A stretch of 64,000 nt of DNA from an uncultured Ruminiclostridium sp. (GTDB taxonomy: Bacteria > Bacillota > Clostridia > Oscillospirales > Ruminococcaceae): contig CAJUQV010000002.1 in the NCBI GenBank assembly GCA_910588335.1, positions 1 to 64,000 of the forward strand, read 5' to 3'. The notes below the pieces were generated by a model. The model did no database searches, was not told the origin of the DNA, and saw nothing but the letters and a program-made list of their open reading frames with translations. Shown here in pieces: positions 23,459 through 32,839 of the stretch. Position 1 is the first letter of the stretch, and each line of letters opens with the position of its first letter. A program made the position numbers and the translations under genes.

Positions 23459-24442
23459 TTATTTAATTATGACTTCTTCGCCTTCGGAAAGTCCCGATAA
23501 AATTTCGGTTTCAACGGCGTTGCTGATACCGGTTTCAATGTCCGCCTCAACTTTTTCATCGCCTCTCAGCAGTTGTACATACGTTCTGTCTCCGTCTGTT
23601 TTGATAACGTGCTTGGGGATGACCAGAGCGTTTTCCGATTTCGCCTTTATTTTTGTTATATTCGCAATGGAACCTAAGTAACCGAAACCGGGATTTTCAT
23701 CGGTGAATTCAACATACACCTTATCGCCCTCGGTGTCGCCCTCTTCAATCTCTTCTCTTGGAGTGCGAACAACTATTCCGTCGTAAATATCGCCGTTTAC
23801 TTCAACGGTAACGGGATCGTCTACGGAAAATTTGCCCGCATTTTCGACGGTAGCTCGTACGCAAAGTTTTTCCGGGTCAACTATTGAAACTATAATATCA
23901 TAAGGATCTACGCTGTCGCCGGGATTCAAGGTTTTTACATAAGAGACCTGCCCGGTCATTGTAGCATAGACGCGGCCGCCTTCGTATTCGTCCCGATACT
24001 GATCAAGGGTACTTTTTTCTATTTCAAGCTGAAGCCTGTCCGCAGCGGAGCCGGAGTTGTTATAATTAAGCTGCGCAAGCTCAACCTTTAGCTGCTGTAT
24101 TTTAAGCAGATGCTCGATAGCGCCGTTATTCATTTCGGCGATCAACTGCCCCTCCTCGACAAAGTCTCCGGGGTTTACGTAAATATTTTTTAGCTGTCCG
24201 GTATATTTTGAAAAGAAGCAGTCCGATTGAACACCCGATACCAGATATCCGCTTTGTATAGTCTGGCTTACAATGTCTTTTCTTGTAACGGTGTAGGTGT
24301 AGTAAACCACTTCCGAAACATCGAGAGTCGGAGGCTCAAGCAATGGTTCTTCATCGGGAAAAAAGTAGCATCCCGATGACAAAACGGCTATTGTTCCCGC
24401 AAGAACAAGGATAGCGGCCGGCTTTATAATTTTTTTCTGCAT
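23459..24442 (-). CDS. Lipoprotein efflux adaptor (HlyD/MacA-like)
   Basis: A 327-residue protein from ATG 24442 (AAGGATAC upstream). Lipoprotein signal: MQKKIIKPAAILVLAGTIAV then LSSGC, with the lipobox cysteine at residue 25. It contains a helical hairpin (IEHLLKIQQLKVELAQL), a biotinyl-lipoyl-like half-barrel (GQVSYVKTLNPGDSV, about 125-140) and beta-barrel domains, the order of periplasmic adaptor subunits. In Gram-positives such adaptors pair with FtsX permeases. It lies upstream of the permease in one operon. Confidence 0.85.
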   Translation of the reverse strand: MQKKIIKPAAILVLAGTIAVLSSGCYFFPDEEPLLEPPTLDVSEVVYYTYTVTRKDIVSQTIQSGYLVSGVQSDCFFSKYTGQLKNIYVNPGDFVEEGQLIAEMNNGAIEHLLKIQQLKVELAQLNYNNSGSAADRLQLEIEKSTLDQYRDEYEGGRVYATMTGQVSYVKTLNPGDSVDPYDIIVSIVDPEKLCVRATVENAGKFSVDDPVTVEVNGDIYDGIVVRTPREEIEEGDTEGDKVYVEFTDENPGFGYLGSIANITKIKAKSENALVIPKHVIKTDGDRTYVQLLRGDEKVEADIETGISNAVETEILSGLSEGEEVIIK

Positions 24443-24638
24443 ATTTATATGTATCCTTAAATATTTTTTTGCAAACGTTTCCAAATTTAATTTTAACATA
24501 TTTCGGACTTTTTTTCAATGGTTTTTTAAAATATTTTTTATTTGCAGCAAGTATTGCCGGCATAATTTCGTTGGGAGAGCAATATTACAGATCTTTTATA
24601 AAAATTCTTTAAAACGGTGTATTTTTTTGCCGTAAAAG

Positions 24639-24667
24639 TTGACAAAGTTTTCCGTTAGTGGTATTAT
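24639..24667 (+). promoter_or_regulatory. Promoter of the gph-led gene run
   Basis: TTGACA (24639-24644), 17-nt spacer, TATTAT (24662-24667), 31 nt before the phosphatase ATG. Confidence 0.65.
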
Positions 24668-24698
24668 ATTTGTATGAATCAATTATAATGGTGGTTTT

Positions 24699-25364
24699 AT
24701 GTACAAGTATGTAATATTTGATCTGGACGGCACCTTGTTAGATACATTGGAGGATTTGGCGTCCGCCGGGAATTACGCTTTAAGCACCGCCGGTTATCCG
24801 ACTTACGATATTGAAAGATATAAATATTTCGTTGGAAACGGGATACCTGTGCTGATAAAAAGGCTATGTCCTAAAAATATCGGAGAACAGGAAGAAAACA
24901 GAGTCCATAGTCTTTTTTCAGATTACTACGGCGCGCATTGTCTCGATAACACCAAGCCCTACGACGGTATACTTGAAATGCTTTCGGAACTTAAAAAAAA
25001 CGGTATTAAAACGGGTGTTGTGTCCAATAAGGATCATTCTTATTCGGTGAAACTTGTAAAGGACTTTTTTGGAGACAATATCGGTATCGTCCGCGGAAGA
25101 GAAGACGGTTTTCCTAAAAAACCCGATCCATATTCGGTAAATTATGTGATTGAAAGATTTAAGGCTGATAAAAAAGATATTCTATATGTTGGAGACAGCA
25201 ATGTGGATATGGAGACCGCGATAAACGCCGGAGTGGATTCCTGCGGCGTATTATGGGGTTTTCGTACAAAAAAGGAGCTTTCGGACAGCGGCGCTTTATA
25301 TATAGCGGATTCTCCCAAAGAGCTTCTTGATATAATTTTAAAAAACAAAAAGGATGCGCTGTAA
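24699..25364 (+). CDS. gph: HAD-family phosphoglycolate phosphatase-like
   Basis: A 221-residue HAD hydrolase. Motif I is FDLDGTLLDT (nucleophile D9, acid D11), motif II VVSNKD, motif III with KKPDP, and motif IV YVGDSNVDMETA. The cap is of the C1 helical type as in Gph and pyrophosphatase PpaX. It removes phosphate from phosphoglycolate or a similar small ester; the exact substrate is inferred. First gene of a long plus-strand run; ends 3 nt before the GGDEF gene. Confidence 0.8.
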   Translation: MYKYVIFDLDGTLLDTLEDLASAGNYALSTAGYPTYDIERYKYFVGNGIPVLIKRLCPKNIGEQEENRVHSLFSDYYGAHCLDNTKPYDGILEMLSELKKNGIKTGVVSNKDHSYSVKLVKDFFGDNIGIVRGREDGFPKKPDPYSVNYVIERFKADKKDILYVGDSNVDMETAINAGVDSCGVLWGFRTKKELSDSGALYIADSPKELLDIILKNKKDAL

Positions 25365-25367
25365 ATT

Positions 25368-27107
25368 ATGAGAAAATTCAGGTCACCGATATTTGCGGTA
25401 CTGTTTGTAATCGTTGCCGCAGCGTTTGTTTTCGTTTGCTCATACAATATATTCTTTTCGCTGCATATGGATGTTAAAAACGATTCGGATTTAAACGTGG
25501 TATGGCGAAACGAAAACGGAGTCGAGATAGATATCGAGAGTTTTTCTCAGCTTTCCGCAATAGTTTCTGAAAACGGATATTCTTTATTCCATACTGCGGA
25601 AGAAGATTATGACGACGTTTATATTGCATTTAAAAATTCCTTTGCGGATACTGATATATTTGTTAATCAAAATAAGGTATACTCCACAAACGAGCATTCT
25701 TACCCGCCGGAAAAATCGCTTTTTTCCATTGACGGCGCGTCGCCGAAGTTTTATTTTACAGGTATTGGCGATATTGTCAAGGGAGATGTTATCAGAATTG
25801 ACGTTAAACTTATTTGTGACAGCGAACTTTGCGGAATAAGAAATGTGATTTTGGGCTCTTCCGGTAAAATCATTAACACGGTGTTCAGAAGCGATCTTTT
25901 GGGTATTGTTTTGTGTATTGCTTTGTTTTGCATGGGAATTATACTAATTATGTTCTATTTCGCCTTCAGAAAAGCCGTGTTTCTCCATGGAGTACATTAT
26001 GCCGGCGCTTTTGCGGTGTTGTCTTCCGTTTACTCAATTTCGGGAAGCATTTCGCTTTCCTCGTTGGAGATAGTAGGTGCGGACTCATTATATATAATAA
26101 GAGGTCTTGCCTATGTCACTATGTTTATGCCGCTTATTCTTTTTTTTATGGAAAATACGAAATTTCGAGTTTCGGACAGGATATTGCAGGTCGCGTCGGT
26201 AATTCAGGCTGTCGTTATCGCTGTGGTTTATATTCTTGGAATATCGGGTGCGGCGAATATTTATCGCACAAGGATTATAGCGGATATTTCCATGTTGGTG
26301 CAGTTTCTGTTAATTTTAGTGGTACTTATATTTGATTTTAATAAAAAGAATGAAAAAAGAAGCACAGATTTTACGTTTATCGCAATATATCTGATATTTC
26401 TCGGAGTGATTGCAGCGCAGTTTGTTTTTGGTTCGGGAAGTTCCATACCCATATTGTTTGTTTTTTCCTGTCTGTTTTTTATTATCTCGGTGCTTGTTAT
26501 GAGTATGTTTAGCTTTTCCAAAGCTTTTGAGCTTAGCAACGAGGCGGAAAAAATGGGGAAAATTGCGTTTACGGACGGGCTTACGGGAGTCGGAAATACT
26601 GCCGCGTTTAAAAAAAAGCTTAATCATCTTGAGGTTGTGAAGGTAAATTACAAATCAATAGGCATAGTACAATTTGATATAAACAATCTTAAAACCATAA
26701 ATGATACACTCGGCCACGAAATGGGCGATAAGCTTATAATAGACGGATCGGCAATGATAAACAAATGTTTTGGCGGCATAGGCAGCGTGTACCGCACGGG
26801 CGGCGACGAATTTGTTGCGGTTGTTTGCTGTGAAAATGCTTTTAAGCTTTGCAACGAGGCGATTTTAAAATTTGAGATGGCTATTGATGAATACAATTCC
26901 GATGATTCTCACAGGTTTTTACTTCAAATTGCCTACGGAGCGGAGTTTTACAACAGTGAATTTTCGGATCAATATCTTACGCTTCGAGAGGTACAAAAGC
27001 TTGCGGATAAAAAAATGTATGAAAATAAGAATGAGCTTAAGGAAATTGCAAAAAGAGAAGGTCTTGAAGTAATAAGATCGGAATATAAAAATAATGGCAT
27101 TGTATAA
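25368..27107 (+). CDS. Membrane GGDEF diguanylate cyclase with extracellular sensor
   Basis: A 579-residue protein. One signal-anchor helix (about 9-31), an extracellular beta-rich domain (about 35-165), and then seven hydrophobic segments (about 175-385) in a 7TMR-DISM-like arrangement. The C-terminal GGDEF domain (about 400-560) has DGLTGVGNTAAF, DINNLKTINDTLGHE and the catalytic TGGDEF. It should make c-di-GMP from two GTP. An I-site RxxD is not clear. A soluble GGDEF fusion and an EAL protein occur elsewhere in the window. Confidence 0.88.
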   Translation: MRKFRSPIFAVLFVIVAAAFVFVCSYNIFFSLHMDVKNDSDLNVVWRNENGVEIDIESFSQLSAIVSENGYSLFHTAEEDYDDVYIAFKNSFADTDIFVNQNKVYSTNEHSYPPEKSLFSIDGASPKFYFTGIGDIVKGDVIRIDVKLICDSELCGIRNVILGSSGKIINTVFRSDLLGIVLCIALFCMGIILIMFYFAFRKAVFLHGVHYAGAFAVLSSVYSISGSISLSSLEIVGADSLYIIRGLAYVTMFMPLILFFMENTKFRVSDRILQVASVIQAVVIAVVYILGISGAANIYRTRIIADISMLVQFLLILVVLIFDFNKKNEKRSTDFTFIAIYLIFLGVIAAQFVFGSGSSIPILFVFSCLFFIISVLVMSMFSFSKAFELSNEAEKMGKIAFTDGLTGVGNTAAFKKKLNHLEVVKVNYKSIGIVQFDINNLKTINDTLGHEMGDKLIIDGSAMINKCFGGIGSVYRTGGDEFVAVVCCENAFKLCNEAILKFEMAIDEYNSDDSHRFLLQIAYGAEFYNSEFSDQYLTLREVQKLADKKMYENKNELKEIAKREGLEVIRSEYKNNGIV

Positions 27108-27133
27108 TGCCTATGAAAGGACGGTTTCTTTAT

Positions 27134-27994
27134 ATGACGCAAAATAATATTTTCACGACACCCGAAGAGAAGCTCGAACTGTGTTTTAACAGTTTTAAGA
27201 GTAAAATTGATTTCAAGCCGGCTGTGGCGTTGATATTGGGTTCCGGGTTAGGCGCCCTCGCCGACGAGATTGATGTCAGGGCTGTTTTGAATTACAATGA
27301 GATTGAGGGTTTTCCTCTGTCTACTGTTCCGGGACACAAAGGGCGTTTTGTATTCGGATACATAGATGATGTTCCTATGGTCATAATGCAGGGAAGGGTG
27401 CATTATTACGAGGGTTACAGTATGAGCGACGTGGTGCTTCCCACAAGACTTATGCGTAAAATGGGTGCGGAGGTTTTGTTTCTTACAAATGCTTCCGGTG
27501 CGGCAAATCCTGATTTTTCTGCGGGAGATTTTATGCTTATAACCGACCAGATATCCAATTTTGTGCCAAGTCCCCTTATAGGACCCAATATAGACTCTTT
27601 AGGCACACGTTTTCCGGATATGAGTGAGATATACAGCAAAAAACTTAGGGGAATTGTCAAAAAGACCGCCGAGGCGCTTAATATAAAATTGCGCGAAGGA
27701 GTTTATATACAGCTTACAGGACCCAATTTTGAATCTCCCTCCGAGGTGAAAATGTGCCGTATGCTGGGAGCGGACGCAATAGGAATGAGTACCGCCTGTG
27801 AAGCGATCGCCGCTAACCATGCCGGCATGAAGATTGTGGGAATAAGCTGTGTGGCAAATTTGGGCTGCGGACTTACCGATACCCCTCTTACCCATAAGGA
27901 AGTAATTGAGGCGGCGGATAAGGCGGCTCCGCTGTTTAAAAAGCTGATAAAGGCATCCGTGGTTAATATTTTTCACGAGGAGCTCAACAAGTGA
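27134..27994 (+). CDS. Purine nucleoside phosphorylase (PNP / MTI phosphorylase type)
   Basis: A 286-residue trimeric-type PNP. Start at ATG 27134 with AAAGGACGG upstream; an ATG at 27107 lacks a site. Family marks: ILGSGLGALADEI (phosphate site), GFPLSTVPGHKG, QGRVHYYEGYSM, and the base-binding NASGAANPDF and LTGPNFESPSEVKM. It cleaves purine nucleosides with phosphate. Its neighbours MtnA and an MTA/SAH deaminase suggest it phosphorolyses 5'-methylthioinosine or 5'-deoxyinosine in addition to inosine; that is inferred from context. It overlaps mtnA by 4 nt. Confidence 0.85.
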   Translation: MTQNNIFTTPEEKLELCFNSFKSKIDFKPAVALILGSGLGALADEIDVRAVLNYNEIEGFPLSTVPGHKGRFVFGYIDDVPMVIMQGRVHYYEGYSMSDVVLPTRLMRKMGAEVLFLTNASGAANPDFSAGDFMLITDQISNFVPSPLIGPNIDSLGTRFPDMSEIYSKKLRGIVKKTAEALNIKLREGVYIQLTGPNFESPSEVKMCRMLGADAIGMSTACEAIAANHAGMKIVGISCVANLGCGLTDTPLTHKEVIEAADKAAPLFKKLIKASVVNIFHEELNK

Positions 27995-29073
27995 ATAATA
28001 CCGATAAAAGCGGCTATATTTTTGACAATGTCCGTTTGACGGAAAGCGGAGACAGTGTAATTATTATAGATCAGACTAAGCTGCCTAATGAGGAAGTGTA
28101 TCTGGAGCTGAAAAGCATTGATGATTTTTACCATGCAATAAAAACTTTGCAGGTCAGAGGTGCTCCCGCTATCGGCATATGTGCCGGATTTGCCTTGGCT
28201 GTTGAAGCAAAAAGACTTTCGCTTTTACCCGATTTGTCCGAGTCGGATTTTTTCGGAAAGCTTCACAAAGCAAAATGTTATCTTGATTCCGCACGTCCCA
28301 CCGCCGTTAATCTGATACATATGTCAGACAGGGTGGAAAAAGCCGCTTTTTTATGTGCGGGAAAAGGTATTTCGGAAATTGCGGAAAGCTGTTTAAGAGA
28401 AAGCCGCCTTATCCAGTCCGAAGATGCGGAGATGTGCTTTAAAATAGCCGAATACGGGTTATCCTTAGTAAAAAGCGGAGACGGAATACTTACTCATTGC
28501 AATGCGGGTCCTTTGGCCACTTCTTGTTACGGTACGGGGCTTGGCGCTTTGTTTTTGGGGAAAGAGCTTGGCTATGAATTTCATGTTTATTCGGATGAGA
28601 TGCGTCCGCTTATGCAGGGCGCGAGGCTTACTTCTTATGAGCTTCACCGTGCGGGAATAGATGTTACCGTTATTTGTGACAATATGGCAAGTATGGTTAT
28701 GAAACAGGGAAAAATCGACGCCTGTTTTGTTGGATGTGACAGAGTTGCCGCAAACGGAGATACAGCCAATAAGGTAGGTACAAGCGGAGTTGCCGTTCTT
28801 GCAAGGCACTACGGAATCCCGTTTTATGTTTTTTGTCCGTCCTCAACAATAGATTTTGAATGTTCCTCCGGAAATGATATTGTTATTGAAGAGCGAGAGG
28901 AAACGGAAATAAGCGGACTGTATTTTAAAAAACCCGTTGTTCCGAATGGCGTAAAGTGTTACAATCCCGCCTTTGACGTTACCGATAACGGATTGATTAC
29001 CGCTATAATAACGGAAAAAGGGATCTGTCGTTTGCCGTACGAAAAAAGTCTCTCGAACTTGTTTGGAAAATAA
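27991..29073 (+). CDS. mtnA: S-methyl-5-thioribose-1-phosphate isomerase
   Basis: A 360-residue isomerase of the eIF2B-like family, GTG start overlapping the PNP stop (GTGA). It converts methylthioribose-1-phosphate to methylthioribulose-1-phosphate. Visible family marks: LQVRGAPAIGICAGF, ILTHCNAGPLATSCYGTGLG (active-site Cys in THCNAG), DEMRPLMQGARLTSYEL, GCDRVAANGDTANKVGT (active-site Asp). The rest of the methionine salvage path (mtnB, C, D) is not in the window, so the product may go to an aldolase instead. Confidence 0.9.
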   Translation: MNNTDKSGYIFDNVRLTESGDSVIIIDQTKLPNEEVYLELKSIDDFYHAIKTLQVRGAPAIGICAGFALAVEAKRLSLLPDLSESDFFGKLHKAKCYLDSARPTAVNLIHMSDRVEKAAFLCAGKGISEIAESCLRESRLIQSEDAEMCFKIAEYGLSLVKSGDGILTHCNAGPLATSCYGTGLGALFLGKELGYEFHVYSDEMRPLMQGARLTSYELHRAGIDVTVICDNMASMVMKQGKIDACFVGCDRVAANGDTANKVGTSGVAVLARHYGIPFYVFCPSSTIDFECSSGNDIVIEEREETEISGLYFKKPVVPNGVKCYNPAFDVTDNGLITAIITEKGICRLPYEKSLSNLFGK

Positions 29074-29100
29074 CCAATTGCGAAAGGAAATTATACGAAT

Positions 29101-30372
29101 ATGAAAATAAAGTTTTATAATGCGAGGATAATGACCGCCGAAAACGATTGTTCGATAATAAATGGAGAGATTCATATAGATGGGGATAAAATAAGATATG
29201 TGGGTGAGGAAAAAAAAGAGGACTCTTTTGACAGAGAAATAAACTGTGAGGGAAATTTGATAATACCGGGTTTTAAAAACGCGCATACTCATTCCGCTAT
29301 GACCTTTCTGCGTTCTTATGCGGACGATCTTCCTTTACAGGAGTGGCTTTTTGAACGTGTTTTCCCGCGTGAAGACAAATTGACTCCCGACGACGTATAT
29401 TTGCTTACCAAGCTTGGTATAATGGAATATCTGAGCAGTGGCATTACATCTTGTTTTGATATGTACTTTTTTGCCGACGCCATTGCCGCCGCTGCAGCTG
29501 ATACCGGCTTTAGGCTTGTGCTGTGCGGTTCCGTAAGCGGAGACCCTGTAAATGCCGAGCGTGTACACAAGGAATACCTTAAATTTGCCAATGGGAAGTA
29601 TAACGAGCTTATATCCTACCAATTGGGTTTTCACGCTGAATACACGGCTTCTCTTGATCTTATGAAAGAAATGGCAAAGCTGTCTCAGAGCTTAAAAGAA
29701 CCTGTTTATACTCATAACAGCGAAACGGAAAAGGAAACCTCCGAGTGCAGGGAGCGTCACGGAATGAGTCCCACGGCTTTGTTTGAAGAGCTGGGAATGC
29801 TTAATTACGGCGGCGGAGGGTTTCACTGCGTATATTTTGACGATAATGATATGGATATATTTAAGCGTCACGGTATGTGGGCCGTTACAAATCCCGCTTC
29901 CAATACCAAGCTTGCCAGCGGTATCGCGCCTATATGCCGTATGATGGATAAAGGAGTTAATTTAGCAATAGGCACCGACGGTGCGGCAAGCAACAACTGT
30001 CTTGATATGTTCAGGGAAATGTTTTTAACCACGGGATTGCAAAAAATTCGTGAAAAGGACGCTTCTGCCTGTGATGCCAACGTCGTACTGCAAATGGCGG
30101 TTAAGGGAGGAGCGCTCGCTATGGGACTCACCGACTGCGACTGCCTTAAAGAAGGGAAAAAGGCCGACCTTGTGCTAATTGATCTTGAGCAGCCAAATAT
30201 GCAGCCGTTAAACAATATAGGCAAGAACCTTGTGTACAGCGGCAGCAAGAGCAATGTTAAGCTTACTATGGTAAATGGCAGGATTCTTTATGAAAACGGG
30301 GAATACTATATCGGTGAACAACCGCGTGAAATATACGAAAAAGCCAACAAATTGGCAAAAAAACTGAGGTAA
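29101..30372 (+). CDS. mtaD: 5-methylthioadenosine / S-adenosylhomocysteine deaminase
   Basis: A 423-residue amidohydrolase. Metal ligands in NAHTHSAMTFLR, a later His in GGGFHCVYF, and the Asp in IGTDGAASNN match the MtaD/TrzA-like family, which deaminates MTA, SAH, adenosine or 5'-deoxyadenosine to the inosine form. It follows the PNP and mtnA by a short gap with AAAGGAAAT before ATG. Together the three give a route: deamination, phosphorolysis and isomerisation. Adenine deaminase or another purine deaminase activity cannot be excluded. Confidence 0.85.
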   Translation: MKIKFYNARIMTAENDCSIINGEIHIDGDKIRYVGEEKKEDSFDREINCEGNLIIPGFKNAHTHSAMTFLRSYADDLPLQEWLFERVFPREDKLTPDDVYLLTKLGIMEYLSSGITSCFDMYFFADAIAAAAADTGFRLVLCGSVSGDPVNAERVHKEYLKFANGKYNELISYQLGFHAEYTASLDLMKEMAKLSQSLKEPVYTHNSETEKETSECRERHGMSPTALFEELGMLNYGGGGFHCVYFDDNDMDIFKRHGMWAVTNPASNTKLASGIAPICRMMDKGVNLAIGTDGAASNNCLDMFREMFLTTGLQKIREKDASACDANVVLQMAVKGGALAMGLTDCDCLKEGKKADLVLIDLEQPNMQPLNNIGKNLVYSGSKSNVKLTMVNGRILYENGEYYIGEQPREIYEKANKLAKKLR

Positions 30373-30432
30373 AAGGCTTTGCTGCTTTAAACAGGTTCAT
30401 ATGTTATAAGCGCGCTTTTATAGACAACATAA

Positions 30433-31770
30433 ATGAAAAAAAAAATTAAGCTTCCGAAATTTGTGGAAGAAATTTTAAAAAAGCTTGAAGACGCGGGCTT
30501 TAAGGCTTACGGGATCGGGGGTTGTGTGCGCAATCCCCTTATGGGACTTCCGGTTTCCGATTATGATATCACCACCTCCGCAATGCCGGAGGAGATAAAA
30601 CGGGTATTTTTTAATATGAAGATAGTGGAAACGGGAATAAAACACGGAACCGTTACCGTTGTATCCGAATATGGCACCGCCGAGATTACTGCTTTTCGCT
30701 GCGACGGAGAGTATAAGGATTTCCGCCATCCGGAAAATATAAGCTTTACCCAAAGTCTTGAGGAGGATCTGAAACGTCGGGATTTTACCGTAAACGCCAT
30801 AGCTTGCTCACGGAACGGCGAAATAATTGACCCTTACAATGGTATCGGAGATCTTGAAAAAATGGAGCTTCGCTGTGTAGGAAACGCGGAAAAACGGTTT
30901 GAAGAGGACGCCCTCAGAATAATGCGCGGACTGCGGTTTATGGCGCAGTACGGTTTTGTTCCCGAAATCGGCACCCAAAATGCGCTTCATAAAAAAAAGG
31001 ATCTTCTGAATGAAATATCCCCTGAAAGGTTAAATTCCGAACTTACAAAGATTTTATGCGGAAACACGGAATATTTATCTCAAGTACTCAGAGAATATAA
31101 TGATGTTTTTTCGGTAATTATTCCCGAAATAAATAAATGTGTAGGTTTTGAACAGCATACACATTATCATAACCGTGATGTATGGGAGCATACGATAGCG
31201 GCTGTTGGAGGAATCGAGCCGGTGCCTTGTTTAAGACTTACAATGCTTTTTCATGATCTTGGAAAGCCGTCTTGTTATAAATTCTATAATGGTGAGGGAC
31301 ATTTTAAAGGTCATGCTTCCGTAAGCGGAAATATTTGTCAAAAAACTTTGGAGAGGTTGCATTATGACAGCGGTACGATAAAAAAGGCCGTTTTTCTGGT
31401 GGAACGCCACGATATGGTAATGAACGACGATCCGGTATTGATAAAAAAGCACCTTAAAAAATTTGGAGAGAAACCGTATTTCGACCTTCTTAATGTTCAT
31501 ATTGCGGACGATCTTGCCAAAGCTCCCGTGGCTATGAGCCGTATTCCCGTTTATAATTCAGCGAAACGTACGGCAAAAAAAATATTGGCTGAGAAAGAGT
31601 GTTTTTCTTTAAAGGAGCTTGACGTAAACGGAAATGATATGATCAAGCTCGGATATACCGGAGCCGATATAGGAAAAGCGCTTGATTTTTTGCTCAACTC
31701 GGTGATTGAGGGAAAAATCTCTAATAAACATGACAGGCTTATAAAATATATAAAAGAAAACAATATTTAA
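30433..31770 (+). CDS. cca: CCA tRNA nucleotidyltransferase (canonical)
   Basis: A 445-residue class II CCA-adding enzyme that builds the tRNA 3' CCA end. Catalytic motifs are intact: GIGGCVRNPLMGLPVSDYD (D43, D45), KRRDFTVNAIA, EEDALRIMRGLRF, and an HD region MLFHDLGKP. It is the likely essential copy, in contrast to the divergent paralogue at 18442-19638. It sits between the MTA salvage genes and an MreB homologue and shows no odd features. Confidence 0.92.
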   Translation: MKKKIKLPKFVEEILKKLEDAGFKAYGIGGCVRNPLMGLPVSDYDITTSAMPEEIKRVFFNMKIVETGIKHGTVTVVSEYGTAEITAFRCDGEYKDFRHPENISFTQSLEEDLKRRDFTVNAIACSRNGEIIDPYNGIGDLEKMELRCVGNAEKRFEEDALRIMRGLRFMAQYGFVPEIGTQNALHKKKDLLNEISPERLNSELTKILCGNTEYLSQVLREYNDVFSVIIPEINKCVGFEQHTHYHNRDVWEHTIAAVGGIEPVPCLRLTMLFHDLGKPSCYKFYNGEGHFKGHASVSGNICQKTLERLHYDSGTIKKAVFLVERHDMVMNDDPVLIKKHLKKFGEKPYFDLLNVHIADDLAKAPVAMSRIPVYNSAKRTAKKILAEKECFSLKELDVNGNDMIKLGYTGADIGKALDFLLNSVIEGKISNKHDRLIKYIKENNI

Positions 31771-31800
31771 AAGCGTAAACAATTGAAAGGAAGTGGCGTT

Positions 31801-32820
31801 ATGTCGTCGGTCGACGTAGGTATTGACCTTGGAACTGCCAACACAATTATATCTATTGGGGGGAAGGGAATAGTAGTTAACGAGCCGAGCGTGGTGGCTT
31901 ACGATAAAAAAAAGCAAAAGGTTCTTGCTGTAGGCTCTGAGGCATATAGAATGATAGGAAGGACTCCGGAATATATAGTAGCGGTAAAACCTCTTAAAGA
32001 CGGTGTTATATCCGATAACGTCACAACGGAGGCAATGGTTTCCGCCTTTATAAAAAAGGTGAGCAGCAGTATGATGCTTAAACCACGTATAATTTTGTGC
32101 GTTCCTTCACTTATTACCGATGTGGAAAATCGTGCTGTTATTGAAGCCGCGCTTTCGGCCGGCGCAAGGAAAGTATTTATAATAAAAGAGCCCATAGCCG
32201 CCCTTCTGGGCGCGGGAGTTGATATTTCACAGGCGAAGGGCGCCATGGTAGTTGATATAGGCGGAGGTACCACTGATATTGCCATAACATCATTTAACGG
32301 TATAGTAAAGGATACATCCATAAAGTTGGCGGGAACCAAATTTGACGAATCAATAGTAAAATATATTTCCGCAAAATATAAGCTTGTTATCGGTGAGAAA
32401 ACCGCAGAGCAGGCGAAGATTCATCTTGCCAATGTATTTGAACCGAGTGCCGACGTTAAAATGACTGTAAAAGGGCGCAATTTGCTCAGGGGGCTTCCCG
32501 AAAGCGTAGAGATAAATGAGATGGATTTGTATGAAGCGCTTATTGATCATGTGGAAGAGATTACCGTCGGAATACGTTCGGTGTTGGAGCGTACTCCTCC
32601 GGAGCTGGTAGGTGATATATTGGCAAACGGTATTGTACTGACGGGCGGAGGCGCACTGCTGAAAGGCTTGGATAAATATATCCAGAATAAGATAGGCGCA
32701 CCGTGCTATGTGGCGGATAATCCTCTCGAATGTGTGGCAAAGGGGGTCGAGGCCGCTTTCAGTCTTTCTGAGGAGCTGCTTGACGGTTTTGAGAAAATTT
32801 CGCTTTACCGTTATAAATAA
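31801..32820 (+). CDS. MreB/Mbl-family actin homologue
   Basis: A 339-residue protein from ATG 31801 (GAAAGGAAG upstream; the longer TTG start has none). Actin-fold motifs: GIDLGTANTIISIGGKG (phosphate 1), VVDIGGGTTDIAITS (phosphate 2), and LTGGGALLKGLDKYI (adenosine). It should form membrane-bound filaments that guide lateral wall synthesis. mreC and mreD are not adjacent, so it is more like Mbl or an extra MreB copy. It is followed 19 nt later by the YihY gene. Confidence 0.88.
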   Translation: MSSVDVGIDLGTANTIISIGGKGIVVNEPSVVAYDKKKQKVLAVGSEAYRMIGRTPEYIVAVKPLKDGVISDNVTTEAMVSAFIKKVSSSMMLKPRIILCVPSLITDVENRAVIEAALSAGARKVFIIKEPIAALLGAGVDISQAKGAMVVDIGGGTTDIAITSFNGIVKDTSIKLAGTKFDESIVKYISAKYKLVIGEKTAEQAKIHLANVFEPSADVKMTVKGRNLLRGLPESVEINEMDLYEALIDHVEEITVGIRSVLERTPPELVGDILANGIVLTGGGALLKGLDKYIQNKIGAPCYVADNPLECVAKGVEAAFSLSEELLDGFEKISLYRYK

Positions 32821-32839
32821 CAGAGAAAGGTGATGTCCG

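Noticed and set aside
24500..24698. A riboswitch before the phosphatase or before the purine phosphorylase
   Set aside because: No purine, SAM or c-di-GMP aptamer consensus is visible; only a promoter was found.
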